The notes under the pieces: generated by a model | Seen by the model: only the letters and a program-made list of their open reading frames with translations | Databases searched by the model: none | Told to the model about the DNA's origin: nothing | DNA from: Bifidobacterium asteroides | GTDB taxonomy: Bacteria > Actinomycetota > Actinomycetes > Actinomycetales > Bifidobacteriaceae | Direction of reading: 5' to 3' | Length of the DNA stretch: 64,000 nt | NCBI RefSeq assembly: GCF_003202695.1 | Contig: NZ_QGLL01000006.1 | Location: 186,001 to 250,000 of the forward strand | Shown: piece after piece, positions 39,275 to 48,032 of the stretch | How the letters are laid out: every line of letters begins with the position of its first letter | Position numbering within the stretch: the first letter of the stretch is position 1 | Program-made: the position numbers and the translations under genes

Positions 39275-39952
39275 ATGTCAACCATTCTCGAACTGTTCAC
39301 CGACTATGACATCCCGGCAGCCTTCTGGGTCAACATCCAGCTGACCCTCTGGTCGGCCCTCTTCTCACTGATTCTGGGCATCATCCTGGTGATCATGCGG
39401 ATCTCGCCCATTTCCTCTCTGCGGGCGGTCGGTCGCGGGTATGTGGAGTTCTTTCAGAACATGCCACTGACCATCATCATGGTCTTCATGGTCCTGGGGG
39501 CCTTCGCTCAGCTCAAGATCAGCTTTTCGCCGGAATTCTCCGTCAACTTCTTCTGGCTGGCGGTGACGGGCCTGTCCCTGTATACAGCAGCCTTCGTCTG
39601 CGAATCCCTGCGTTCCGGCATCAACACGGTGCCTCTAGGCCAGGCCGAGGCGGCCCGCGCTCTGGGGCTGAGCTTCTTCCAGTCGGCCTCGCAGATCATT
39701 CTGCCCCAGGCTTTCCGTGGGTCGGTGGCGCCTCTGGGCAACACTTTCATCGCCCTGCTGAAGAACTCCACCGTGGCTGCAGCAGCCTCTGTGGCCTCCG
39801 AGAGCTCCTCCCTGATGAGCGAGATGATCGAGTTTCACGCCAACGCCATCGTAGCCATCTTCCTGATCTTCGCCCTGGGCTACGTAATTCTGGTTCTGCC
39901 CATCGGGGCTTTGACCACATACCTGTCCAACAAGCTGGCAGTGAGGAGGTGA
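39275..39952 (+). CDS. gluC: Glutamate ABC transporter permease
   Basis: A 225-residue membrane permease with about five transmembrane helices (e.g. LWSALFSLILGIILVIM, IIMVFMVLGAFAQL, NAIVAIFLIFALGYVILVLPI). The EAA loop that docks on the ATPase is AEAARALGLSFFQSASQIILPQAFR. It is the first of two permeases in the operon. ATG 39275 starts right after the gluB stop (TGAG-ATG), with GGAAGGAGAG as ribosome site inside the end of gluB. Confidence 0.92.
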   Translation: MSTILELFTDYDIPAAFWVNIQLTLWSALFSLILGIILVIMRISPISSLRAVGRGYVEFFQNMPLTIIMVFMVLGAFAQLKISFSPEFSVNFFWLAVTGLSLYTAAFVCESLRSGINTVPLGQAEAARALGLSFFQSASQIILPQAFRGSVAPLGNTFIALLKNSTVAAAASVASESSSLMSEMIEFHANAIVAIFLIFALGYVILVLPIGALTTYLSNKLAVRR

Positions 39953-39958
39953 GCGGCT

Positions 39959-41152
39959 ATGGCACAGGACAATGAGAGCTCGCTGCTCTTCGATCAACCC
40001 GGTCCCAAGGGCCGGCGCACCATACGAATTGTCAACTGGATAGCTGCCATCATCTTCGCCATAGTCGTCATTCTGGTGCTGATGAGGCTGCACAACCCTC
40101 CTGATGGCGAGAACCAGCTCAGTTGGGAGCTTTGGCGGCCGGCCCTGGACTACGAAGCCTGGTCGGACTTCTATCTGCCCGGACTTTGGCTGACCATCAA
40201 GGCTTCGGTGGTTGCTGTGATCGGCTCAGTCATCTTTGGATTCGTCTTCGGCCTTGGCCGTCTGTTGCCCAATGGGCTGGTAAGAGCCGTGTCAGGCATT
40301 ATTGTGGAGTTCTGCCGGGCCGTCCCAGTGCTGATGATGATGATCTTCTTCTGGCGCTGGTTCGCCTTCGCGGGAGTCAGCCAGGCCTCATACTGGGCCG
40401 TCGTGCTGGGCCTGATCCTCTACAACGGCTCCGTGGTAGCCGAACTGATCCGTTCGGGCGTGGGCAACCTGCCCAACGGCCAGCGTGAGGCCTCCCTGGC
40501 CTTGGGGCTGACCAGGACGCAGTCACTGATGCAGATCGAAGTTCCGCAGGCCGTATACGCCATGCTGCCGGCGGCCGTAACCCAGTTGGTCGTAGTCCTC
40601 AAGGATACGGCGTTGGGCTCCATCATCATGTACACGGATCTGTTGCAGGAATCCCGTCGTCTGGGTTCCATGTACTTCAACATCCTGCAGACCCTGGTGG
40701 TAGCCTCGGTGGTCTACTTCTTCGTCTGCTTCCTGCTGTCGCACTTCGCCCGCTGGCTGCCCAAGAAGATGCAGGAGCGCACCGCTGCCCCCGCTGACTT
40801 CGTGGAGCCGGCAGCGCCCGTGGCCATCATGGATCCCTCCAATGTCAACCAGATAGCCGTAGCCAAGGAGGTGGACGAGGACCGGTACGGCGGCGCGCCG
40901 CTGAAGTACCACGCCCACCACCGCGGATCCAATGCCTCCATCCAGCACTGGAGGAAGACCCGGTACATCCAGGGCTATGACAGGACCCAACCCGACACGC
41001 TGGTCGATCCACGCAAGGGGATGGAGATTCCGGACTTCCTCAAACCTGGACGTGGCGGCCGCTCCAGCGGTGGTCAGAAAGCCGAGGGCGAAACCAAGAA
41101 AGGCGAGAAGAAGGAAGCCCGGCGCAATAGTGAAAGCAAGAAAAAGGACTGA
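39959..41152 (+). CDS. gluD: Glutamate ABC transporter permease with long charged C-terminal tail
   Basis: A 397-residue protein. Residues 25-265 are a polar amino-acid permease with an N-terminal helix (WIAAIIFAIVVILVLM) and the EAA loop REASLALGLTRTQSLMQIEVPQAV. The last roughly 130 residues are a hydrophilic cytoplasmic tail, Pro/Ala-rich then very Lys/Glu/Arg-rich (KKGEKKEARRNSESKKKD). The corynebacterial GluD is about 270 residues, so the tail is an addition. AGTGAGGAGGTGAG lies upstream and ATG 39959 is six bases after the gluC stop. Last gene of the operon; no clear terminator is seen. Confidence 0.9.
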   Translation: MAQDNESSLLFDQPGPKGRRTIRIVNWIAAIIFAIVVILVLMRLHNPPDGENQLSWELWRPALDYEAWSDFYLPGLWLTIKASVVAVIGSVIFGFVFGLGRLLPNGLVRAVSGIIVEFCRAVPVLMMMIFFWRWFAFAGVSQASYWAVVLGLILYNGSVVAELIRSGVGNLPNGQREASLALGLTRTQSLMQIEVPQAVYAMLPAAVTQLVVVLKDTALGSIIMYTDLLQESRRLGSMYFNILQTLVVASVVYFFVCFLLSHFARWLPKKMQERTAAPADFVEPAAPVAIMDPSNVNQIAVAKEVDEDRYGGAPLKYHAHHRGSNASIQHWRKTRYIQGYDRTQPDTLVDPRKGMEIPDFLKPGRGGRSSGGQKAEGETKKGEKKEARRNSESKKKD

Positions 41153-41248
41153 CTAGCCCCTAGCCCCTGTAGCTTGCTTAGATTGGCCCTATGACCCGCA
41201 GCTAGCTTCCGGTCGGGCTTGTGTGCCTGGCCGGATAGACTGGTGAAC

Positions 41249-43852
41249 ATGGTCCAAGAACATGCTGATCCCTCAACCGCATCAACCGACCAGCCCGCCT
41301 CCTTGGGTGATCTGGTCCCCGAGGCGGGAGGCCTCCGCAACCTGACTGAGGATCAGATATACGACCGCTTCTTCTCCTGGGTGGCTTCCCGAGGCATCAC
41401 CCCCTGGCCGCATCAGGAGGAGGCTGTCCTCTCCCTGGTTTCAGGAGACCATGTTATTCTGTCCACTCCGACCGGGTCGGGCAAGTCCATGGTGGCCCTG
41501 GCCATGCACTTCATCGCCCTATGCACCGGGCGGCGCTCCTACTACACGGCCCCCATCAAGGCCCTGGTCTCCGAGAAGTTCTTCGACCTGGTATCGATCC
41601 TGGGCCGCGACCGGGTGGGCATGATCACCGGCGACACCCACATCAATACGGATGCCCCGGTCATCTGCTGCACGGCCGAAATCCTGGCCAACCAGGCCTT
41701 AAGGGAGGGTCGGCGAGCCGATATCGGCTGCGTGGCCATGGATGAGTTCCACTACTACGGGGATCCGGACCGCGGCTGGGCCTGGCAGGTGCCCCTGCTG
41801 ACCATGCCCGATGTGCAGTTTCTGCTTATGTCAGCCACCTTGGGCGATGTGGATCAGATTGCCCAGGACCTGGAACGCAAAACCGGGATGGGTGTGGACA
41901 TCGTCGCCGATGCCCCCCGACCGGTGCCACTGGATTACCGTTACGTGGATACCCCTCTGCCTACGACTGTGGAGTCCTTGCTGGCTGATGGGGATTCGCC
42001 GGTCTATATCGTTCATTTCTCCCAGGACGCCGCTCTGGAGACGGCCCAGGCCCTGTCCAGTACGGGGGTCTCTGACCGAGGCCAGCGCGAACGGATCAAG
42101 GAGGCTATGACCGGCACCCGCTTCACCACGGCCTTCGGCAGGATTCTGCAGCGGCTGCTGCGCACCGGGGTCGGTGTCCACCATGCAGGTATGCTGCCCC
42201 GTTATCGGCGCCTGGTGGAGCAGCTGGCCCAGGATGGTCTTCTACCGGTCATCTGCGGCACGGACACCCTGGGGGTCGGCATCAACGTGCCCATTCACAC
42301 TGTCCTGCTGACCGGACTGACCAAGTTCGACGGTTACAAGATGCGCCGTCTGCGGGCCCGGGAGTTCCACCAGATTGCAGGCAGGGCCGGGCGCATGGGC
42401 TTCGATACCAGCGGACTGGTCGTGGCCGAGGCACCTGAATACGAGATAGAGAACGCCAGGGCCGTGGCCAAGGCGGGCAACGACCCCAAAAAGCTCAAGC
42501 GAATCAAACGCAAGAAGCCCCAGGAGGGTTTTGTCACCTGGGGCAAGGGGACCTTCGACAAACTGATCGAAGCACGTCCTGAAACCCTGACGCCGCACCT
42601 GAAGATCACTCACGCCATGGTCCTCAACGAGGTCGGCCAAGGCGGGGATGCCAGAAGGCGGGTGGAGGATCTGATCGAGGACTCACGTCAGACTCCGCAG
42701 CAGAAGGAGCATCTGCAGGACCGAGCCGACGAAATCTTCCGGACCCTGGCCGATACCGGGGTCATCGAGACGGAAAGGAACCCGGACGGCGGGCTGGACT
42801 ACTTCACGACCGTGGACCTGCCCGAGGACTTCGCCCTCGATCAGCCTCTTTCTCCCTTCCTTCTAGCTGCCTTGGAACTGCTGGATCCCGAGGACGCTGA
42901 TTACGATATGAATCTGCTCTCCATGGTCGAGGCCACCCTGGAGGATCCTCGGCAGATACTCAAGGCTCAGCAGCGGCAGGCTCGCGACGCGGCCATCCAG
43001 CAGATGAAGGAGGATGGCCTGGAATATGAGGAACGGATGGAGCGACTCCAGGATGTGACCTGGCCCAAGCCTCTGGAGGAGCTGCTGGGGGAGGCCTTCG
43101 ACCGCTACCGTAGAGATGTTCCCTGGGCCAACGACTATGAGATCCACCCCAAGTCCGTTCTCCGGGACATGATCGAGACGGCCTCGGACTTCAACGGCTA
43201 CATCGCCCGCTACGGAATCTCCCGGTCGGAGGGGACCCTGCTGCGCTATCTGTCCGATGCTTATCGGGCTCTGAGCAGGACGGTACCGGAAGAGTTCATG
43301 GATGAGCGGCTGGAGGACATCCTAGCCTGGCTGGGACTGATTGTGCGCTCGGTCGACTCCAGCTTGGTTGACGAGTGGGAGGCCACAGGCAGAGCCGAAA
43401 ATGGCGAAGTTCCGAGCGGACTGGATGCCGCCCCGCCCAAGGTGGAGAACCAAGTGGTTGCGGACCGGCGTGGGCTGACTCTGCTCGTACGTAATGCCAT
43501 GTTCCAGCGGGTGGAGCTGGTTGCTGCTGACCGTCCAGAGGCCCTGGCCGACCTGGATGCGGACTGGGGCTACGGACTTCGACCCTGGAGCGATGCACTG
43601 GACGACCTCTACGAGGATCATGAGCAGATCCTGACCGATGGCCAGGCCAGATCCTCGGATTTCTTCAACCTGGACGATCGGGACGAGCGCAAGGGCCACA
43701 CCTGGCGGGTTCGACAGATCTTTGATGATGTGGAGGGGGAGCGCGACTGGGGCATCGCCGGCATCGTGGATCTGGATTACACCCAGGAGAGCGGCCAGGT
43801 GGTCTTCAAGGAATACAGGGTAGGTCCCATCGAGGAGCTGATGGACCTCTAG
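41249..43852 (+). CDS. Ski2/Mtr4-like DEAD/DEAH RNA helicase with DUF3516 region
   Basis: An 867-residue superfamily 2 helicase. Motif I is STPTGSGKS, motif Ia APIKALVSEKFFDL, motif II MDEFHYYGDPDRG, motif III LLMSATLGD, motif V CGTDTLGVGINVP and motif VI HQIAGRAGRMGFD. The C-terminal half (from about residue 420) is the actinobacterial DUF3516 region. Related proteins of the archaeal/eukaryotic Ski2 group unwind RNA, so a role in RNA turnover is likely but inferred. It is unrelated to Lhr beyond the motor core. ATG 41249 is chosen; the frame is open to 41219. It stands alone, convergent with the second amino-acid importer. Confidence 0.88.
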   Translation: MVQEHADPSTASTDQPASLGDLVPEAGGLRNLTEDQIYDRFFSWVASRGITPWPHQEEAVLSLVSGDHVILSTPTGSGKSMVALAMHFIALCTGRRSYYTAPIKALVSEKFFDLVSILGRDRVGMITGDTHINTDAPVICCTAEILANQALREGRRADIGCVAMDEFHYYGDPDRGWAWQVPLLTMPDVQFLLMSATLGDVDQIAQDLERKTGMGVDIVADAPRPVPLDYRYVDTPLPTTVESLLADGDSPVYIVHFSQDAALETAQALSSTGVSDRGQRERIKEAMTGTRFTTAFGRILQRLLRTGVGVHHAGMLPRYRRLVEQLAQDGLLPVICGTDTLGVGINVPIHTVLLTGLTKFDGYKMRRLRAREFHQIAGRAGRMGFDTSGLVVAEAPEYEIENARAVAKAGNDPKKLKRIKRKKPQEGFVTWGKGTFDKLIEARPETLTPHLKITHAMVLNEVGQGGDARRRVEDLIEDSRQTPQQKEHLQDRADEIFRTLADTGVIETERNPDGGLDYFTTVDLPEDFALDQPLSPFLLAALELLDPEDADYDMNLLSMVEATLEDPRQILKAQQRQARDAAIQQMKEDGLEYEERMERLQDVTWPKPLEELLGEAFDRYRRDVPWANDYEIHPKSVLRDMIETASDFNGYIARYGISRSEGTLLRYLSDAYRALSRTVPEEFMDERLEDILAWLGLIVRSVDSSLVDEWEATGRAENGEVPSGLDAAPPKVENQVVADRRGLTLLVRNAMFQRVELVAADRPEALADLDADWGYGLRPWSDALDDLYEDHEQILTDGQARSSDFFNLDDRDERKGHTWRVRQIFDDVEGERDWGIAGIVDLDYTQESGQVVFKEYRVGPIEELMDL

Positions 43853-43862
43853 ACCCGAGTCC

Positions 43863-44678
43863 TTAGAGGACCTTGGAGAGGAAGGACTGCAAACGGGGGC
43901 TCTGTGGATGGCTAAAGATCTGCTCGGGCGTGCCTTCCTCTTCGATGATACCGGCATCGGTGAAGATCACCCTGGAGGAGACCTCCCGGGCGAAGGCCAT
44001 CTCGTGGGTGACCAGAATCATGGTCATGCCGCCCTCGGCCAAGGAACGGATAACCTCAAGCACGTCGCCCACCATCTCCGGATCCAGGGCCGAAGTGGCC
44101 TCATCGAAGAGCATGATATCGGGTTGCATGGCCAGTGCCCGGGCGATGGCCACACGCTGCTGCTGACCGCCGGACAGATCCGTGGGCCGCGCATCCGCCT
44201 TCTCCTCCAGCCCGACGATCTCCAGTAGGTCCAAAGCCTGCTGTCGGCCATCCTCCTTGGGGGTCTTGTGCAGCATATGGGGGGCCAGCATGATGTTGTC
44301 GGCCACGCTCATGTTGGGGAAGAGGTTGAAGTGCTGGAAGACCATGCCCACATGCTCGCGCAGCTTGTCGATGTTGGTCTTTGGATCGGAAACGTCGATT
44401 CCATAGACGCTGATCGTGCCCGAGGTCGGCATCTCCAAGGCGTTGATGCAGCGCAGAAGGGTGGACTTGCCCGCGCCCGAGGGGCCGATGATGGAGATGA
44501 CCTCGCCCGGCTTGACCTCCATGTCGATCCCCTTGAGGACCTCGGTGTCGCCGTAGCGCTTGTGCAGATCGCGGATGGATACGGCCATCTGGGATGTTCC
44601 TTGGTTGCGGCGACTTTGGTTCTGGCGGATGCGACGGGTCAGTCGTCCGGTGTCCATGTCCGGGTCCTCGAAGTTCAT
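43863..44678 (-). CDS. Polar amino-acid ABC transporter ATPase
   Basis: A 271-residue ATPase with Walker [10 protein letters not shown], signature LSGGQQQR, Walker [14 protein letters not shown] and switch VTHEMAFAR. The first 30 residues are a basic extension ([16 protein letters not shown]) before the usual [17 protein letters not shown] start; ATG at residue 31 is an alternative start. The annotated ATG overlaps the stop of the binding-protein/permease fusion gene by four bases (ATGA), so the two are coupled. With that gene it forms a complete importer made of only two polypeptides. Confidence 0.92.
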   Translation of the reverse strand: MNFEDPDMDTGRLTRRIRQNQSRRNQGTSQMAVSIRDLHKRYGDTEVLKGIDMEVKPGEVISIIGPSGAGKSTLLRCINALEMPTSGTISVYGIDVSDPKTNIDKLREHVGMVFQHFNLFPNMSVADNIMLAPHMLHKTPKEDGRQQALDLLEIVGLEEKADARPTDLSGGQQQRVAIARALAMQPDIMLFDEATSALDPEMVGDVLEVIRSLAEGGMTMILVTHEMAFAREVSSRVIFTDAGIIEEEGTPEQIFSHPQSPRLQSFLSKVL

Positions 44679-46189
44679 CGATGCAGCCTCCTATCGAGCA
44701 TATTGGCCATCCAAGTCAGGGCGCTGATGGCGACGAAGTAGATGACGCCCACCATGAACAGGGTTTCGGTCACGCGGAAGTTGGCCGCGTAGATCTGCTG
44801 GGCCTGATAGAGCAGTTCGCCGAAGCCGATGGCCAGCAGCAGGGAGGAGTCCTTGAGCATGATGACCAGCTGGTTGATGATGGAGGGCGTGGCAATTCTG
44901 ACGGCCTGGGGCAGGATAACCCGGCGCAGAGCCATGCGACGTGTCAGGCCCAGGCTGCGGGCCCCCTCCATCTGCCCGACGTCCACCGACTCGATGGCTC
45001 CGCGCACGATCTCCACCAGGTAGGCTCCGGAGTTCAGAGCTAGTGTCAGCGCGCCGGCCAGCCAGATGCTGATGCGATGGCCGATCAGCTGGGGAACGCC
45101 TAGGTAGAAGAAGAAGGCCCAGACCAGGACGGGTGTGCCTCTGAAGACCGCCACGTAGATCCGGGCAATCCAGGACAGGATCCGGTTGGGGCTTATCCGC
45201 CACAATCCCAGGATGATACCGATGGCCAAGGCGATGACGAAGGATATGGCCGTGATAGTCAGGGTGTTGCGCAGGCCCAGCATCAGGGAGGGGAAGGCCT
45301 GGCGGACCAGATCGAAGAATCCTGGCCGGGAGGCGGAGGCCTTCTTGCCGGAATGACCGCTGCCCACATAGGAATCAACCAGCTTTTTATAGCTGCCGTC
45401 GGCCTTCATCTTGGCCAGACCCTCGTTGAAGGCGGCCACAAACTCCTGATTCTCCCCCTTGCGGACGGCCGCTCCATAGGAGGCGCCAGGCTCCTTCTTG
45501 GTCACGGTCTTCAGCCCGTTGCCCTGGGCGATGCCGTAGGCTAGGACCGGGTAGTCGTCGATGACCGCTTGCGCGTTACCGGACTTGACCATCTCGTACA
45601 TGGTGGAGGACTGATCCACCGCCTTGACGCTAAATCGGTACTGGGCCGCACGTTGCTTGGCGAAAGCCTCGCCCTCACTGCCCGTTTTGACGGCCACCAC
45701 GCTGCCTCGCAGATCCTTGTAGCTGTGGATCTGGTCGTTGTCCTTGGCGATGGCCATCTGTACGCCGGAGTCGAAATATGGGTCTGTGAAATCGTAGACC
45801 TGCTTGCGCTGGTCGGTAATGGTCATGCCGGCTATGACCGCATCGGCCTGCTGGGAGTTCAAGGCCTGGAGGGCGGCATTGAAGCCCAGGGACTGGATCT
45901 GCACCGAGAAGCCTTCAATATCGGCGATCTTGCGGATCAGATCCATGTCGATGCCAACCAGGTTGCCGGACGAGTCGCGGAACTCGAAGGGGGCGAAGGT
46001 GGTGTCGGTGGCGATGCGGAAGGTGCGTCCATGGACAGCCTGCGCGGCAGGGGAGTCCTGAGCCGCCTGCGCCGGCGTCGCCATGGGAGCGACGACCAGG
46101 ACTGAGAGCTCCAGGATCAGGGCCAGCAGGCCGACGGCCCACCTGCCTGGACCCGATGTCCATCCCTGGCGAACATGCTTGGCGATCAC
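44675..46189 (-). CDS. Amino-acid ABC transporter, fused substrate-binding protein and permease
   Basis: A 504-residue fusion. A signal peptide/membrane segment (about 17-43, [24 protein letters not shown]) leads to a family-3 solute-binding domain (about 53-285: [29 protein letters not shown]). After a short linker ([12 protein letters not shown]) comes a permease of about five helices (about 300-500) with the EAA loop [23 protein letters not shown]. This layout is known from GlnP-type importers of lactic acid bacteria, in which the receptor is tethered to the channel. The start is GTG 46189 with AAGGAG eight bases upstream. Substrate is probably glutamine/glutamate or another polar amino acid; not certain. 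Confidence 0.92.
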   Translation of the reverse strand: MIAKHVRQGWTSGPGRWAVGLLALILELSVLVVAPMATPAQAAQDSPAAQAVHGRTFRIATDTTFAPFEFRDSSGNLVGIDMDLIRKIADIEGFSVQIQSLGFNAALQALNSQQADAVIAGMTITDQRKQVYDFTDPYFDSGVQMAIAKDNDQIHSYKDLRGSVVAVKTGSEGEAFAKQRAAQYRFSVKAVDQSSTMYEMVKSGNAQAVIDDYPVLAYGIAQGNGLKTVTKKEPGASYGAAVRKGENQEFVAAFNEGLAKMKADGSYKKLVDSYVGSGHSGKKASASRPGFFDLVRQAFPSLMLGLRNTLTITAISFVIALAIGIILGLWRISPNRILSWIARIYVAVFRGTPVLVWAFFFYLGVPQLIGHRISIWLAGALTLALNSGAYLVEIVRGAIESVDVGQMEGARSLGLTRRMALRRVILPQAVRIATPSIINQLVIMLKDSSLLLAIGFGELLYQAQQIYAANFRVTETLFMVGVIYFVAISALTWMANMLDRRLHR

Positions 46190-46235
46190 TGGCTATTCTC
46201 CTTATTGGTCCGACCTGTGCCGGTCCCGTTTTTCA

Positions 46236-46257
46236 GGCGGCAGGCCTTGCTGCCGCC
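46236..46257. other. Hairpin in the leader of the fused transporter gene
   Basis: GGCGGCA (46236-46242) pairs with TGCCGCC (46251-46257). On the minus strand it lies about 50 bases upstream of the GTG 46189, so it would be in the 5' leader of that transcript. No T-run follows on either strand, so it is not a plain terminator. The rest of the 267-base gap to rarA holds nothing I can name. Confidence 0.4.
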
Positions 46258-46456
46258 CATGGCCTACCTGAAGATATCCAGGCTAACGACCAGTAAACTG
46301 TACACATACCGTGCTTCAGGAACCCAACTACGCGCTGGGCGATATGGCGATATGGCTTCCCAGTCTAGCGCGTTCATCTTTCTGATTGCGGCAGATGCAG
46401 GCCTATGCTGGTGGGGGCGGGGAGCTATAGGGACCCCGAGGAATGAGGTATTGCAG

Positions 46457-47851
46457 ATGGTTGAAGATCTCTTCCAAGCGGCGGATCCCCCCGAGGAGCA
46501 TACCCTGCCTCTGGCGGTCAGGATGCGGCCCGGAAGCCTGGACGAGGTGGTCGGTCAGGATAAGGTCACGGCTCCTGGAACCCCTTTGGAGCGGCTGGCC
46601 CGGTCAGATCCGAACAACCGACTCACAGCTCCTAGCTCGGTCATTCTTTTTGGTCCCCCTGGGGTGGGCAAGACCACCCTGGCCTACATCGTGGCTCGAC
46701 AGTCCGGGCGGCATTTCGAGGAGCTTTCGGCCGTCACCTCTGGGGTCAAGGAGGTGCGACAGGTCCTCGCCCAGGCTCGGGAGCGGCTGGTCAGCCAGGG
46801 GCAGGAGACGGTTCTCTTCATCGATGAGGTCCACCGCTTTTCCAAGTCCCAGCAGGACGCCCTGCTGCCCAGCGTAGAGAACAGGGATGTGACTTTTATT
46901 GCAGCCACCACGGAGAATCCCAGCTTTTCGGTAATTGCGCCCCTGCTTTCGCGTTCCGTGGTGGTCAAGTTGGAGGCCTTGGACGACCAGGACCTGACCA
47001 CTCTGGTCAGTAGAGCCGTCAAGGACCAGCGCGGGCTCAAGGACCAGGTGCGGCTGGACCCTCAGGCCCTGGACCAAATTGTGCGTTTTTCCGGGGGAGA
47101 CGCCCGCCGGGCCCTGACCATTCTGGAGGCTGCGGCCGGTGCCGTCACCGAGGACGGACCTCGTGCCAAGGGGGCGCGTCGCCCGCTGATCAATGCCAAG
47201 GTGGTCTCCTCGGTCATGGACGTGGCCGCTGTCCGCTATGACAAGAAGGGCGACGATCACTATGATGTGGCTTCAGCCTTCATCAAATCCATGAGGGGTT
47301 CCGATGTGGATGCTGCCCTGCACTACCTGGCTCGGATGATCCGGGCGGGAGAGGACCCGCGCTTCATCGCTCGACGAATCATGATCGCCTCCGCCGAGGA
47401 GGTGGGCATGGCCGCTCCGCAGGTGCTGCAGATCACGGTCGCAGCTGCTCAGGCCGTAGCGATGGTCGGCATGCCAGAGGCCCGGCTGATCCTGGCCGAG
47501 GCAGTCATCGCCGTGGCCACCGCACCCAAGTCCAACGCCTCCTATCTGGCTATCAACCAGGCCCTGGAAGACGTGGATGCCGGGCATATCGGCCAGGTTC
47601 CCCTGCACCTGCGCAATGCTCCCACCAAGCTGATGAAGGCCTGGGGCAACCATGAGGGCTATCAGTATGCGCATGATGCGCCGGATGCAGTGGCGCCCCA
47701 GCAGTATATGCCCGACGAACTGGTCGGACGGCGTTACTACCACCCCAATGATCGGGGCTATGAGCGTCAATTGGTTCCCCGACTGGAGGCCATCAGAGCC
47801 ATCTTGGACAGGGCTGTCAAGTCGAAGGGAAACGCCGGGTCTGGGCAATGA
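46457..47851 (+). CDS. rarA: Replication-associated recombination protein A (RarA/MgsA AAA ATPase)
   Basis: A 464-residue clamp-loader-like AAA ATPase. Walker A is GPPGVGKTT (66-74), Walker B LFIDEVHRF, sensor 1 FIAATTENPSFSV, and the arginine-finger region LLSRSVVV. The C-terminal tetramerisation part (HYDVASAFIKSMRGSDVDAALHYLARM, QALEDVDAGHIGQVPLHLRN) is typical of MgsA. It acts at stalled forks on single-stranded DNA-binding-protein-coated DNA. I take ATG 46457 after GAGG; TTG 46451 is possible. The frame is open for another 94 codons upstream to 46175, overlapping the divergent transporter start, but that part looks non-coding. Confidence 0.94.
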   Translation: MVEDLFQAADPPEEHTLPLAVRMRPGSLDEVVGQDKVTAPGTPLERLARSDPNNRLTAPSSVILFGPPGVGKTTLAYIVARQSGRHFEELSAVTSGVKEVRQVLAQARERLVSQGQETVLFIDEVHRFSKSQQDALLPSVENRDVTFIAATTENPSFSVIAPLLSRSVVVKLEALDDQDLTTLVSRAVKDQRGLKDQVRLDPQALDQIVRFSGGDARRALTILEAAAGAVTEDGPRAKGARRPLINAKVVSSVMDVAAVRYDKKGDDHYDVASAFIKSMRGSDVDAALHYLARMIRAGEDPRFIARRIMIASAEEVGMAAPQVLQITVAAAQAVAMVGMPEARLILAEAVIAVATAPKSNASYLAINQALEDVDAGHIGQVPLHLRNAPTKLMKAWGNHEGYQYAHDAPDAVAPQQYMPDELVGRRYYHPNDRGYERQLVPRLEAIRAILDRAVKSKGNAGSGQ

Positions 47852-47870
47852 TCGCCGAGGCTCCTATACT
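47842..47870 (+). promoter_or_regulatory. Promoter of the MFS transporter gene
   Basis: TGGGCA (47842-47847) and TATACT (47865-47870) are 17 bases apart. The -35 overlaps the last codons of rarA. A start near 47877 gives a leader of about 155 bases before ATG 48033. Confidence 0.45.
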
Positions 47871-47988
47871 GGACACCCAATAGACGTTGTATAGCCACAC
47901 AATGACCGAAACGCCGTAGGGTCCAGACTTTCCGCATTGACGGTCGTCACGCTCCCACAAGGAGTCTGTCGCCGTCGGCAGGTCTGAC

Positions 47989-48030
47989 ATGGACGCATGG
48001 GGTCCGCCTCATGCACGGGCGCGAAGGTGA
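47989..48030 (+). CDS. Possible 13-residue upstream ORF in the MFS leader
   Basis: ATG 47989 opens MDAWGPPHARARR and stops with TGA at 48028-48030, two bases before the transporter ATG. That TGA is part of the GAAGGTGA ribosome site of the transporter. It could couple or attenuate translation, but it has no strong ribosome site of its own and may be chance. Confidence 0.25.
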   Translation: MDAWGPPHARARR

Positions 48031-48032
48031 CG

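Noticed and set aside
46330-46360. GCGATATG repeated twice in tandem upstream of rarA
   Set aside because: Only two 8-base units; too short to claim a repeat array or a regulator site.
46175-46456. 94-codon N-terminal extension of rarA
   Set aside because: Open by chance: it overlaps the divergent transporter start, has no ribosome site, and known RarA proteins begin near 46457.
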